From UBA7332 sp051652645 (GTDB lineage: Bacteria > Bacteroidota > Bacteroidia > Bacteroidales > UBA7332): DNA of 64,000 nucleotides. A program made the translations under genes and the position numbers. The DNA lies in assembly GCA_051652645.1 (NCBI GenBank), contig JBOFUP010000060.1, positions 1 through 64,000 of the forward strand. The letters run 5' to 3'. The notes beneath the pieces were generated by a model. That model was not told where the DNA came from. It ran no database searches and saw only the letters and a list, made by a program, of their open reading frames with translations. Positions 35,002 to 44,867 of this stretch are shown here, piece by piece (positions within the stretch are counted from its first letter, which is position 1; the number at the start of each line of letters is the position of its first letter).

Positions 35002-38000
35002 TTAAAAAGTCATATTAACTCCAAATAGTACTGTTCTTGGCAAAGCATATCCAGATCCTGCATTAGATACCTCTGGTGTAGCTACATTTGCAGAAGTAAT
35101 ATAACCTAAGTTCTGACCTGTAACAGATACATCGAGTTTCTGGCAATGAAATTTCTTACACAGATTCTCTGGCAATGAATATGTCAATGCAATCTCTCTA
35201 ATCGCCAAGTAGTTACCTTTATAAGCAAACATAGTTGATTTTCTGTTATAGTTACCCGTCATCAACTGATCTGCAAATACATAGCGTGGATATTTTGCAT
35301 TTGGATTCTCCTCTGACCAAGTATTAAATACATCAGTAGTTGTATTATATGTTCCTTGCATACATCCCATAAACCATGGTGTTGTATTGTCGTAGATCCA
35401 ATAATCAAATGCATAGTCAAATCGTCCGTAAAGTTGTAGGTTCTTCCAGCGTAATCTAGTGTTGAAACCTCCAAACCAACGCGGTGTAGTGTTACCAATA
35501 ACTTTTTGGTCAAACTGATCAATAATTCCATCATTATTGATATCCTCCCAAATCATATCTCCTGGTTGAATTGGCAGACCAGCTTTCTGTTGTGCAGGCG
35601 TAAGAGTTTTCCAAATCTCAGGACCATACATCTTTTTACCATTAGAGTTACCTGTTGTTACAACCAAGTTACCTGGAATCTGGTCCCAACTGCGGTAAAT
35701 ACCTTTTGCTCCATAAGCGATCATCATACCTGGTTCATAACCCTCTTGGTTACCTCCTACCCAGATTTTCTCTGAAGTACCATCAGCAAGTGTCTTACCG
35801 CTATAGATCTGTACAGCCCCTTGTTGATTTCTTACTAGTCCATTGTCCGGAAGTTCTACAATCTTATTCTTGTTGAATGAGATATTTCCTCCCATTTCCC
35901 ATGACCAATCTTTACCTTGAATAATCTTACCTGATAACTCAATTTCAAGACCACGGTTACTCAATTTACCGTTGTTACTCTTAATAGAAGAGAAGCCAGT
36001 TGTAGAAGGCAAGCTAAGGTTTGCATACTTATCTGAAGTTAGACGGTCGTAGTAAGTTAGGTTAGAAGTTAATCTGTTTTCAAAGAAACTTACATCTACA
36101 CCGAACTCACCTGTTCTTGTCTTCTCCCATCTCAAACCTGGATTTGGTAGTACTCCAATAAGGAAACCTCCATTACCATTATATTTTTGAGCTGTATATG
36201 AACCTTGAAGATCATAAGGACCGATGCCAGTAGCATTACCATTTATACCAAAGCTGGCACGAAGCTTACCGAATGACATAGCTGGAATAGCCTCCTTAAC
36301 AAAATTTTCTTTACCAAATAACCATGCTCCCGACACCCCCGGGAAGAATCCCCAACGATTGTCTCCCAGAAGTGATGAGTAACCATCCTGACGGAATACA
36401 GCATTAAGAAGATACTTCTCTTTGTATTCGTAGTTCAAACGACCAAAGAAAGAAAGAATACGAATCTGAGAATGCCATGAGTCAATCTCTCTTTTACCCT
36501 CTCCATTGTCAGTCAACCCTAGATCACCAAAATCATCAGTGGCTGCTCCTTGACCTTTTGCACTAAATCCTCTATTGAAGTTATCATAATATTCAGTACC
36601 TGCCATTAGGGACACATTATGATCTCTTAGGAATTTAGTATTGTAATTCAATACCGCATTATAAGTTTGAGCAAAGTCTCTTGAGAAGCTCGCACTTGAT
36701 GAGCGTGTTCTAATAAAGTTATTTGGAGTATTCTCATAATCCTTTGTGAAAGCCTCGGCTAACGACTCTGAGTAGTACCAGTTACCTGAAAGTTTTAAGC
36801 TCAAATTCTTAGAGAAGTCAATCTCAAATGATTGTATCATTGTGAACTTATCACTCTGGTTGAAATTCGTCCACTTATCGTGCTGATAGTTCTGGTTACC
36901 ATCAGGGGCATTTGGTCCAAGAAGTTGGTTACCATCTTCATCCTCAAAACGTGCTGTTGGAGGTGTTGACAAAATACGTCCGAAATAGTTACCCTCACTT
37001 GTTTGTGACCCTGGCATATTCTTCCAGTTAGCACGGTTATAGTTGAAGTTCGAAACACTCTTAAGCCAGTTTGTTAGCTGGTAGCTAGTATTCAATACAA
37101 AGCTATATCTCTCGTAGAATGTCTCAATAGGAAGTGCCTCTTGACGGTTATAACCAAGACCAGCATAATATGATCCCTTGTCATTACCTCCAGACATATT
37201 CACATTATAATCTTGTGAGAATGATGGATTATTTATGTTATAATCCTCTGGGCTCATGTCCTTGTAAATAATAGTCTTTGTAGGATCTAGTGGATCTATC
37301 ATCTCTTTCCATCCCCTCTGCAGAAGATAAGCATTTTCGGCTGTCTTACCCATTACGTTCCAAGCCATCCTCTCGTTCAATATGTTTCCTGTACCAAATG
37401 CGGATGCACTAGATAGGTTTCCAAGAGGTGCAATAGAAACATATTCAGGATTCTCGCCTGTTGTCCAAAATCCTGACTTGCTATAAGCTGTTCTCATTGT
37501 TGAGATATAGTCTTTACCATCGAGGAACTCATATGGATTGTTCATAAAGTTCAAACCGAACTTTGCTTTAACATTGATCGATGAGTGACCTGATTTACCC
37601 GTCTTTGTTGTTATCAAAACAACACCATTACTCGCTCTAGCACCATAGATAGCCGTTGCACCTGCATCCTTCATAACCTCCATAGACTCGATGTCCTCAG
37701 GGTTGATGTCATTCATGCTACTTCTTAGCTGACCATCTACAATTACCAGAGGAGAACCTGACCCATCGAAATCTGTTCCACCACGAAGTGTGATCTTCGG
37801 AGCAGCACCTGGGCTACCTGATGATTGAACAACTTGAACACCAGCTACAGCTCCTGAAAGTGCTTGAGCTGGATTGGAAAATAGACCAACTGAAAGTGCA
37901 TCCTTGTCAACCTTTGCAATTGAGTTAGTTACTTTTGATCTTAACTGTTTTCCTCCGTATCCAGTAACAACAACCTCTTGTATCTGTTCTGAATCATCCT

Positions 38001-38277
38001 TCAATGTGATCCTTAGGTCTGTTTGACCATCTGCAGAGATCTCAAATGACTGATATCCAATGTAAGAAACTTTGATTTTCCCTTTTTGAGAAACATTCAA
38101 TACAAACTTACCATCAAAATCGGTAATAGTACCATTCGAGGTACCAACTTCAACAACAGTCGCTCCGATGATTGGTTCTTTCAAAACATCAAGAACCACA
38201 CCCTTGACTTGTTTACTTTGCGAAAACATCGATATCGATGTCAGCATCAACAAAAGCAATAAATAGATTTTTTTCAT
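35002..38277 (-). CDS. nanO: SusC-like TonB-dependent receptor for sialic acid or sialoglycan (NanO-type)
   Basis: Outer-membrane barrel that imports ligand using TonB energy. Domains in order: signal peptide (1-19), a carboxypeptidase-regulatory-like beta domain (KGVVLDVLKEPIIGATVVEV, about 24-100), the TonB-box-like EVVVTGYGG, the plug with ATAIYGARASNGVVLITTK (about 120-230), and a 22-strand barrel ending VLFGVNMTF with a terminal aromatic residue. The 1091-residue length is normal for SusC. It pairs with the SusD gene downstream, and its substrate is inferred from the surrounding sialic acid genes. Confidence 0.94.
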   Translation of the reverse strand: MKKIYLLLLLMLTSISMFSQSKQVKGVVLDVLKEPIIGATVVEVGTSNGTITDFDGKFVLNVSQKGKIKVSYIGYQSFEISADGQTDLRITLKDDSEQIQEVVVTGYGGKQLRSKVTNSIAKVDKDALSVGLFSNPAQALSGAVAGVQVVQSSGSPGAAPKITLRGGTDFDGSGSPLVIVDGQLRSSMNDINPEDIESMEVMKDAGATAIYGARASNGVVLITTKTGKSGHSSINVKAKFGLNFMNNPYEFLDGKDYISTMRTAYSKSGFWTTGENPEYVSIAPLGNLSSASAFGTGNILNERMAWNVMGKTAENAYLLQRGWKEMIDPLDPTKTIIYKDMSPEDYNINNPSFSQDYNVNMSGGNDKGSYYAGLGYNRQEALPIETFYERYSFVLNTSYQLTNWLKSVSNFNYNRANWKNMPGSQTSEGNYFGRILSTPPTARFEDEDGNQLLGPNAPDGNQNYQHDKWTNFNQSDKFTMIQSFEIDFSKNLSLKLSGNWYYSESLAEAFTKDYENTPNNFIRTRSSSASFSRDFAQTYNAVLNYNTKFLRDHNVSLMAGTEYYDNFNRGFSAKGQGAATDDFGDLGLTDNGEGKREIDSWHSQIRILSFFGRLNYEYKEKYLLNAVFRQDGYSSLLGDNRWGFFPGVSGAWLFGKENFVKEAIPAMSFGKLRASFGINGNATGIGPYDLQGSYTAQKYNGNGGFLIGVLPNPGLRWEKTRTGEFGVDVSFFENRLTSNLTYYDRLTSDKYANLSLPSTTGFSSIKSNNGKLSNRGLEIELSGKIIQGKDWSWEMGGNISFNKNKIVELPDNGLVRNQQGAVQIYSGKTLADGTSEKIWVGGNQEGYEPGMMIAYGAKGIYRSWDQIPGNLVVTTGNSNGKKMYGPEIWKTLTPAQQKAGLPIQPGDMIWEDINNDGIIDQFDQKVIGNTTPRWFGGFNTRLRWKNLQLYGRFDYAFDYWIYDNTTPWFMGCMQGTYNTTTDVFNTWSEENPNAKYPRYVFADQLMTGNYNRKSTMFAYKGNYLAIREIALTYSLPENLCKKFHCQKLDVSVTGQNLGYITSANVATPEVSNAGSGYALPRTVLFGVNMTF

Positions 38278-38290
38278 AAGTAATAAATTA

Positions 38291-40702
38291 TTATATAGAC
38301 TTGTCTCTCTCTGACCATGTCAGACCGGTTAATAATTTCTGTTTTTCAGGAAATATATAACTAAAAATAAGAGCAAAACACATGCTTAATAGTATACCTA
38401 TAAGACCATACAACATAAAGCTCAAAGATGAATTACCCTTCATCCAGATAAGTACACCCACACTTGCTAGTAGTGAGCATAATGCTGCATACCCCTTCAC
38501 TCTTGGCATAAAGATACCGATAGCAAAAAGCCCTCCCAGCCCACTAGTCAAAAGACCAATAAACGTGTTGAACTCATCGAAAAATGACTTTATATCCATC
38601 AGCGATAGTTCAATAGCCAGAAAAGTACCAATTAACCCTACGATCACCCCTGCGCTTCGCGCCGTCAATAATTGACCCTTATCTGATAATTTAGGAAATA
38701 ATCTTTTTGCATAATCAACTGTTATAGCTGTTGATGCAGAGTTAATATTTGAAGATAGTGTGGACATTGTCGCAGCAAAGATTGCAGCTATCAATAATCC
38801 AGCCACACCAGCCGGCAGTTCATTCACTATAAAATATGGGAAAATCCCCTCGGCATTACTCATTGTTGTTGGAAGAAGCTCTGGATGAACATAGAAGAAC
38901 GAGTATAGAGCTGTTCCTATAAAGTAGAATAGTATCAATACTGGTAGTGATATTAATCCATTTAGCCAAATACTCCTCTTGGTTTTCTCCATATCAGCTG
39001 TAGTAAGATACCTCTGTACTATTGTCTGATCCGAAGTATACGTTATCAATGAGTTAGCTATACCAGCCCCGAAAAATATAACCCAGAATGTAGGCTGTGT
39101 TAAGTCGAATGAGAGGTCTATCATTCTCAATTTATCAGCATTCATAGCTATTGAGATAGTTTCACCCAAACCACCCGTCTCTACTACAAGATAAACTGCA
39201 GAGATTATAGCTCCCAACACCAGAATAGCACCCTGAATAACATCTCCCCAAATAACTGCTTCAACACCTCCCATTGTAGAGTAAACTATTGTTACAAAAG
39301 ACATTAGCAATATACACACTAATATATCTATCCCTGTAACTGTGGATAGTGCCACTGATGGTAAGTACAGCACAATAGCTATTCTTGTTACCATAAACAA
39401 GATAAACAGCATACTTGAAACCATACGAACTGTCACATTGAAACGTCTCTCAAGATACTCATAAGCACTTGTCAGTTTCAACCCTCTAAAAAATGGTAGA
39501 TACCATCTAATCACAATTGGAGCTACAATCAATATAGAGAATGACATAGCGAAGTATAGCCAGTTGGTAGTATATGATTTCGCTGGTATTGCCATGAATG
39601 TAATGGCACTCAAGGTTGTAGCAAATATACTGATACCCGCTGCCCACCAAGGGATTTGTCCTCCCCCAGTAAAGAATTGCTCAGATGTAGAGGCTTTTCT
39701 ACTAAAGTAGAAACCTATACCTAGCATTAAGATAAAATAGATTACAAGTACGCTATAATTGAGAAATCCGAAGCTCACTTTGTTAACCAAAGAGATACTC
39801 TCGATGGATCCTCCATTTAGCATTACGTAGTCACTCTTCCATTTACAGACAATACTATTTTCCGATGGATCTCCAACAAAATCCCGTCTGTCCCACTGCC
39901 CTGTTACGGTATGGTATGTACAATATTTGCCATTAGGATCGAGAAATAATATGTGATGAGTACCCATTGAAATGGGTAGTTGACCTCTTACATCTACAAA
40001 ACTCTGTGAATCTACGCTCTTTTGCTCCCAAGAATCCCTTTTAAGTGAATATGTTAAGACCTTATCCCCAAAGAGATAGAGAAGATCCTCATCCCCACAG
40101 TTCTGAACAACACTATGCTGCTGCGAACCATTATCCAACGGAAGTGGACTACTGATAGCCCATTGTGAATTTTTCTGCTTTAGATTAAATTTCCATGTCT
40201 GATTGTTCCTTCCGTTTTCACTCTCTCCAGCCGTGACAATCAATTGATCATTTATTACATCTACTGCTGGGTGATTTATACTAATAGGTAGTTTAGGAAG
40301 CTCCCTTAGTTTGCCTTTTCCTCCCTCAAGAATGTAAACTCTATCAGATATGCCTTTTGGAGTAGTTCCTCCGGCTATTATCAATGAGTTTTTATAGCTC
40401 GTAAAACCACACTCTCTAAGGGGTTCGGCTAGTTCCTCTCTTTTAAGCAAGCTATACCCTTTTTCATCTTGCTGAATACTATATAGATTAGCTGCATATT
40501 TCAAGGAATCAGAAAAGAGAACTTCCTCCACTCCTACAAATAGCTCTTCATTGGACGCCCCCATGAAAACACCCTTACTATCCAACCCTGAGAGCATGCT
40601 CTCTATATTTACCTCCAACCTATTTACCTGCTCGGCTTTCAAACCAATAACAGACAATAGTGGTAAAACGACAACAAGTAGTATCTGGTGTAGATTTCTC
40701 AT
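38291..40702 (-). CDS. Sodium:solute symporter fused to an N-terminal periplasmic Kelch domain (probable sialic acid transporter)
   Basis: An 803-residue protein with a signal peptide (about 1-23), then roughly 285 residues of Kelch-type beta-propeller repeats (SLIIAGGTTPKGISDRVYIL, INDQLIVTAGESENGRNNQT, HHILFLDPNGKYCTYHTVTG), then an SSS-family transporter from about residue 311 with some 13 membrane helices. The SSS part starts NYSVLVIYFILMLGIGFYFS, with EQFFTGGGQIPWWAAGISIF and GGVEAVIWGDVIQG matching family motifs. It occupies the inner-membrane importer slot of the operon between nanE and nanO, where some relatives encode NanT. Substrate is inferred from this position. Confidence 0.85.
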   Translation of the reverse strand: MRNLHQILLVVVLPLLSVIGLKAEQVNRLEVNIESMLSGLDSKGVFMGASNEELFVGVEEVLFSDSLKYAANLYSIQQDEKGYSLLKREELAEPLRECGFTSYKNSLIIAGGTTPKGISDRVYILEGGKGKLRELPKLPISINHPAVDVINDQLIVTAGESENGRNNQTWKFNLKQKNSQWAISSPLPLDNGSQQHSVVQNCGDEDLLYLFGDKVLTYSLKRDSWEQKSVDSQSFVDVRGQLPISMGTHHILFLDPNGKYCTYHTVTGQWDRRDFVGDPSENSIVCKWKSDYVMLNGGSIESISLVNKVSFGFLNYSVLVIYFILMLGIGFYFSRKASTSEQFFTGGGQIPWWAAGISIFATTLSAITFMAIPAKSYTTNWLYFAMSFSILIVAPIVIRWYLPFFRGLKLTSAYEYLERRFNVTVRMVSSMLFILFMVTRIAIVLYLPSVALSTVTGIDILVCILLMSFVTIVYSTMGGVEAVIWGDVIQGAILVLGAIISAVYLVVETGGLGETISIAMNADKLRMIDLSFDLTQPTFWVIFFGAGIANSLITYTSDQTIVQRYLTTADMEKTKRSIWLNGLISLPVLILFYFIGTALYSFFYVHPELLPTTMSNAEGIFPYFIVNELPAGVAGLLIAAIFAATMSTLSSNINSASTAITVDYAKRLFPKLSDKGQLLTARSAGVIVGLIGTFLAIELSLMDIKSFFDEFNTFIGLLTSGLGGLFAIGIFMPRVKGYAALCSLLASVGVLIWMKGNSSLSFMLYGLIGILLSMCFALIFSYIFPEKQKLLTGLTWSERDKSI

Positions 40703-40714
40703 GGTAATGTTTTT

Positions 40715-41893
40715 CTATAGTTTTTCAATTATCTCATCTGTCAATTGAGCAGATTTTATCATCATTCGTGGTATATGGAAAGGTCCTTTAAAAATATTCC
40801 CTTTTGCTGGTTGTGAAACAGTTCCATCTCTGTGGAGATAGCCATACCACTCGCCAAATTCATTATCAGGAAAATGTTTGTAGGTCCAATCGCTTATCTG
40901 CCTATGCATTTCAAGGTATTTAACATCTCCAGATGCTTGATAAGCATATAATGTTGCTATTATAGCTTCACTCTGTGGCCACCAAAACTTCATATCATGT
41001 GCATAATCCTGAGGTGGTAATCCTTTACAGTCTCTGAAATTGATAATTCCGCCAAACTGCTCATCCCATCCCCACTTCCATGACCAATCAAGTATTGTAA
41101 GGCCTATTTTTGTTAGCTCAGGATCCCATCCTCTATATTTAGCCTCTTCAAGAATAAACCATGCTGTCTCGATTGAGTGGCCTGGATTTATAACCCTTCC
41201 ATTTATTGTGTCTATGAACTCACCATTCGGACCAACCATCTCAAGAAGAGCTTCAAACTCAGGCTTCATAAAGTGAGTCTTTATCTCAGCTATCGAATCA
41301 TCTATCTGCTGTGTTAGTTCTGGCGAATCGATAGCCTCTCTGATCCTAGCTGCTGTATTGATCAAGATCATACATATTGAGTGGCCTTTAGCCTCTACAC
41401 TAGATTCATATTTGGGAGCTAAAAATCCAGGGGTCGCCAAAAATCTTTTTATCAATCTAAAAAGATTCAATGCCTTTTCCGCATAACTTCTATCTCCTGA
41501 GGCTATAGCATATTCAGACATTGCTATGGCTGCAAAGGTCTCTGAGAATACGTATCGTCTTTTTCTCAGTGGCTTTCCCTCTGCCGTAACCTCGAAATAC
41601 ATATGACCATTTTCATCCGAACAGTATTTTTCAATAAAGTCGATGCATGACTTTGAGGCTTTCAACCATTCTGGATTCCTTGCTATATTGTTATATGCGT
41701 ATGCACAAACAAAAGCAAATCTTCCTTGAAACCATACAGATTTGGTTTTGTCAATCAAACTACCATCTCTATCCAAACAAGTATATACCCCGCCATTAAT
41801 CTCATCCAAGCCATTCTTAAGCCAGAAAGGGAGAATATCCTCTGTTAGGTCTTTTTTGTATTTACTGTTCCAATCAATTAAATAACTTTTCAT
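40715..41893 (-). CDS. nanE: N-acylglucosamine 2-epimerase (ManNAc to GlcNAc)
   Basis: Converts the N-acetylmannosamine released by the lyase to N-acetylglucosamine without phosphorylation, as described for the Bacteroides fragilis pathway. The 392-residue (alpha/alpha)6 barrel has no signal peptide and shows family stretches GGVYTCLDRDGSLIDKTKSV, WFQGRFAFVCAYAYN, RVINPGHSIETAWFILEEAK and MKFWWPQSEAIIATLYAYQ, including the histidines thought to act in RenBP-type epimerases. It lies 21 bases after nanA and 12 before the symporter gene. The absence of NanK/NanE-P type genes in the operon fits this route. Confidence 0.93.
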   Translation of the reverse strand: MKSYLIDWNSKYKKDLTEDILPFWLKNGLDEINGGVYTCLDRDGSLIDKTKSVWFQGRFAFVCAYAYNNIARNPEWLKASKSCIDFIEKYCSDENGHMYFEVTAEGKPLRKRRYVFSETFAAIAMSEYAIASGDRSYAEKALNLFRLIKRFLATPGFLAPKYESSVEAKGHSICMILINTAARIREAIDSPELTQQIDDSIAEIKTHFMKPEFEALLEMVGPNGEFIDTINGRVINPGHSIETAWFILEEAKYRGWDPELTKIGLTILDWSWKWGWDEQFGGIINFRDCKGLPPQDYAHDMKFWWPQSEAIIATLYAYQASGDVKYLEMHRQISDWTYKHFPDNEFGEWYGYLHRDGTVSQPAKGNIFKGPFHIPRMMIKSAQLTDEIIEKL

Positions 41894-41914
41894 TCAGTCT
41901 ATCAGGTATTATTA

Positions 41915-42841
41915 TTAAAATTTATTACACCTTTCAAAGAAATTGATTGCCTCAAGCTCGTTTCTCATTGCATCCTCTTCTTCTTGAGTCATATTCTGAA
42001 ATGGCGTTCTGTTCTTTCCTAAATCAAGGCCTATTAGTTTCATGATTCTTTTCCCACCAACTATGTTACCTCTATAATTACAAATCACATTGATTACTGC
42101 TTGTGAAAAATTCTGTTTCTCGCGAGCAACATCAAGCTCTCCTGCTTTCCATGCCTCGATGATTCCGTTCAACTCCTTACCATTATAGTTAGTAGTTCCA
42201 CCAATTCCTCCTTGTGCTCCACCCATAGCTAAAGCAGGTAGGATTGTCTCATCTTGACCGTGAAGCATCTGAAATCTATCACCAGCATATAGCTGACACT
42301 GATTGTACTCGTAGATACTTTCATAAGTATATTTAATACCAGCAAAATTAGGTATACGTCCATCAACAGCTTTCAAAAATGGAAGCATAGGTAAGTAGAC
42401 GCCGCTTAGGGCTGGGATATGATAAAAATAGAAAGGCAAATTTGGAGCGCCAATAGCTATTTCCTCACAGTACTTCACCAACTCTTCAACGCGAGATGCT
42501 TTTGGGAAGGGTGAAGCCATTGCTCCGATTGCATCTGCTCCAATTCTTTGAGCGTGCTCTGCTAGTCTGCGGCTCATCTTAACACACGTGCTACCAACGT
42601 GAACAATTACCATGAATCCTTTAGGTGAAACCTCAACCCACTTCTCGGCAATTGCCATTCTCTCCTCTTCGGTCAACATGTACCCCTCGCCTGATGATCC
42701 ATTTATAAAAACACCCTTAAGATCATTTTTATATAATAGATCTGCATACTTTGCTATTGGCTCTAGGTTAACTTCTCCATGTTCGTCAAATGGCGTAAAC
42801 GGTGCGTTTATCAAACCTTCTATAAATTTATAACTTCCCAT
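41915..42841 (-). CDS. nanA: N-acetylneuraminate lyase
   Basis: Splits Neu5Ac into pyruvate and ManNAc in the cytoplasm. The 308-residue DHDPS-family barrel shows LINAPFTPFDEHGEVN, the GSSGEGYMLT loop that binds the pyruvate carboxylate, tyrosine in PFYFYHIPALSG, and the Schiff-base lysine in FAGIKYTYES. GG-rich AMGGAQGGIGGTTNYNG follows, as in the NAL subgroup. First gene of the operon, with a matched promoter about 40 bases upstream. In Bacteroides the same gene is called nanL. Confidence 0.95.
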   Translation of the reverse strand: MGSYKFIEGLINAPFTPFDEHGEVNLEPIAKYADLLYKNDLKGVFINGSSGEGYMLTEEERMAIAEKWVEVSPKGFMVIVHVGSTCVKMSRRLAEHAQRIGADAIGAMASPFPKASRVEELVKYCEEIAIGAPNLPFYFYHIPALSGVYLPMLPFLKAVDGRIPNFAGIKYTYESIYEYNQCQLYAGDRFQMLHGQDETILPALAMGGAQGGIGGTTNYNGKELNGIIEAWKAGELDVAREKQNFSQAVINVICNYRGNIVGGKRIMKLIGLDLGKNRTPFQNMTQEEEDAMRNELEAINFFERCNKF

Positions 42842-42880
42842 ATCGGTATCTGATTTATTTTAGATTACTATTTTCTTCTG

Positions 42881-42911
42881 CAAATAAACAAACAATTACA
42901 CTAACCACAAA
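42881..42911 (-). promoter_or_regulatory. Promoter of the nan operon
   Basis: On the minus strand TTTG (42911-42908), a 19-base spacer and TTTATTTG (42888-42881, seven of eight positions of TAnnTTTG) fit the Bacteroidetes consensus. It lies about 40 bases upstream of the nanA ATG. Confidence 0.6.
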
Positions 42912-42916
42912 ACATT

Positions 42917-42934
42917 TAATAAATTATTTTATTA
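42917..42934. promoter_or_regulatory. Candidate ROK-regulator operator 1
   Basis: Perfect palindrome TAATAAA-N4-TTTATTA immediately upstream of the -33 box of the nan promoter. It shares TAATAAAT and ATTTTATT blocks with a second site at 43092-43110. AT-rich palindromes of this kind are usual targets of ROK repressors, but the region is AT-rich and chance is possible. Confidence 0.35.
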
Positions 42935-43091
42935 TAAAGCCCATATTATTTGAACGAGATAGGTACTTATAAGCCCAATTCTTAAAATTGAAGTCACATA
43001 CAATAAGACTAAATATATTACACCCCACCATTTTACCTTAAATACCAATGCTTTAGACAATACCACACAAGCACACACACCATCAATCCTC

Positions 43092-43110
43092 TAATAAATA
43101 TTTTATTTAT
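43092..43110. promoter_or_regulatory. Candidate ROK-regulator operator 2
   Basis: TAATAAATATTTTATTTAT contains perfect arms ATAAATA / TATTTAT with a 3-base spacer, about 60 bases upstream of the regulator's ATG. It could mediate autoregulation. The remaining divergent gap (42842-43171) holds no gene and one promoter. Confidence 0.33.
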
Positions 43111-43171
43111 GTGAGTAGGTTTTTAAAATTTATCGCTTTCTTTGCATATACATATATATAAGTATAGATAA

Positions 43172-44380
43172 ATGATGAATAAATTTAGACACATAATAGA
43201 TGCTTCAACAAAATCTGACAGCATCAAAAGAGAAATATTAAGACTATTTGCAATAAGTGGTAAAAGTTCAATATCAGATATAAGTAAAGAACTAACGTTA
43301 AGTGTGCCAACAATTACAAAATTCAATGCAGAACTAATAGATGATGGGTACGTCATTGACTTTGGTAAGCACGACACAGCTGGAGGCAGAAAGCCTAACA
43401 TATATGGATTGAATCCCAATGCTGGTTATTTCATCGGGGTAGATATTAAAAGACACTCACTTTCAATTGGAGCTTTTGACTTTACAGGAAATCTAATCCT
43501 TTCAGACTCAAACATCCAATTTAAGTTAGAGAATACTCCTTTGGCCTTAGATAATCTTTGCAAATCTATAAATGAGTTCATCTTACGACACGAGTTTGAA
43601 AATAGCAAGATTATTTCCATTGCTATAAATATGACAGGACGAGTAAACTCTTCTACTGGTTATAGCTATAGCACCTTTAACTTCAATGAAGAACCTCTTA
43701 CAGAAATTCTCGAGCGTAAGCTAGGGCATAAAGTATATATAGAGAATGATTCACGCTCTATGTGCTATGGAGAATATATAAATGGATGTATTACTCACGA
43801 AAAGAATGTAATCTTCATAAATGCTAGCTGGGGACTAGGAATGGGCCTTATACTAGACGGGAAACTCTATTATGGACATTCAGGTTTTTCTGGTGAGCTC
43901 GGACATATTGAATTCTTTAAGAATGAAATATTCTGCCATTGTGGCAAAAAAGGTTGTCTAGAGACAGGGGCTTCAGGTTCTGCAATGTACCGAATGCTCA
44001 TCGAGAGGAACAAAGAGGGCGTTAAATCCATTCTTAGCAAATCAATAGAAGAGGGAGTATCCATACGAACTGAAGATCTTGTCAATGCTGTAAACAAAGA
44101 GGATATGTTAATGATTGACATCATAGAGGAAGTTGGGACAAACCTTGGAAGGGGAATAGCCAGCCTCATCAACCTCTTCAATCCTGAATTAGTAATAATC
44201 GGAGGCACATTAGCCCAAACAGAAGATTACATACTCTTGCCTATAAAGAGTGCTGTGAAAAAATACTCTCTTAATCTAGTCAACAAAGACACTCAGATAA
44301 AACTATCCAAACTTGGAGATAAGAGTGGTATGATAGGTGCCTGCCTAATAGCAAGAAACAGAATATTAGGGCTACTTTAA
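43172..44380 (+). CDS. ROK family transcriptional regulator of the sialoglycan locus
   Basis: A 402-residue protein with an N-terminal winged helix-turn-helix (about 15-70, KREILRLFAISGKSSISDIS then LSVPTITKFNAELIDDGYV) and a C-terminal ROK sugar-kinase fold. The ROK part has FIGVDIKRHSLSIGAFDFTG, SGELGHIEF and the zinc site CHCGKKGCLETGASG. This is the NagC/Mlc/XylR layout. It is transcribed divergently from nanA, so it is likely the operon repressor, with ManNAc, GlcNAc or a derivative as inducer. Whether it keeps kinase activity cannot be told. A terminator follows. Confidence 0.9.
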   Translation: MMNKFRHIIDASTKSDSIKREILRLFAISGKSSISDISKELTLSVPTITKFNAELIDDGYVIDFGKHDTAGGRKPNIYGLNPNAGYFIGVDIKRHSLSIGAFDFTGNLILSDSNIQFKLENTPLALDNLCKSINEFILRHEFENSKIISIAINMTGRVNSSTGYSYSTFNFNEEPLTEILERKLGHKVYIENDSRSMCYGEYINGCITHEKNVIFINASWGLGMGLILDGKLYYGHSGFSGELGHIEFFKNEIFCHCGKKGCLETGASGSAMYRMLIERNKEGVKSILSKSIEEGVSIRTEDLVNAVNKEDMLMIDIIEEVGTNLGRGIASLINLFNPELVIIGGTLAQTEDYILLPIKSAVKKYSLNLVNKDTQIKLSKLGDKSGMIGACLIARNRILGLL

Positions 44381-44383
44381 ATA

Positions 44384-44433
44384 AAAACATAGATAGAGTG
44401 CTTAGCTTATTGCTAGCACTCTATCTATGTTTT
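44384..44433 (+). terminator. Terminator of the ROK regulator gene
   Basis: Perfect 19-bp stem (AAAACATAGATAGAGTGCT and its complement), 12-base loop, T run at the 3' end, starting 3 bases after the stop codon. Confidence 0.9.
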
Positions 44434-44867
44434 GAGCTATATGATATATATATTAATGCATCAAGTCACAGCCATATAAAATCTAGAATACACAAGACCC
44501 TTACCGATTCGTCTTTTCACATGCCGATTCAGTAAGGGTCTCATCGTAGAGGTTTTTAAGTCAAGGAAAAAGTTAACACTCATATTAAATAGTACCTTAC
44601 CACACTCACTGAGATCTCTACAAAGAATACCAATTAATCTACCACTTCACATACCCTCCAATTGACAACTGTCATAGAGCCTCTGACTAGATCCTTAAAT
44701 CTAAATAAAGTCAATTAACCCTCCCTCACAGATTAAATACATGTAAAATAGGACCATACAAGTCATTCACGTAAGCCAACTCAATAGCCTAAGATTCACC
44801 ACCCAATCAAACTATATGCAGACCTCTCTTGTTCATTATAATATCCACCTCACTAATTGCTAAACCT
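44434..44867. other. 434-bp gap with one long-loop inverted repeat
   Basis: No gene is seen. AGACCCTTAC (44495-44504) and GTAAGGGTCT (44532-44541) form a perfect 10-bp inverted repeat with a 27-base spacer that contains CCGATTC twice. No clear promoter box was found before the next gene. Confidence 0.4.
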
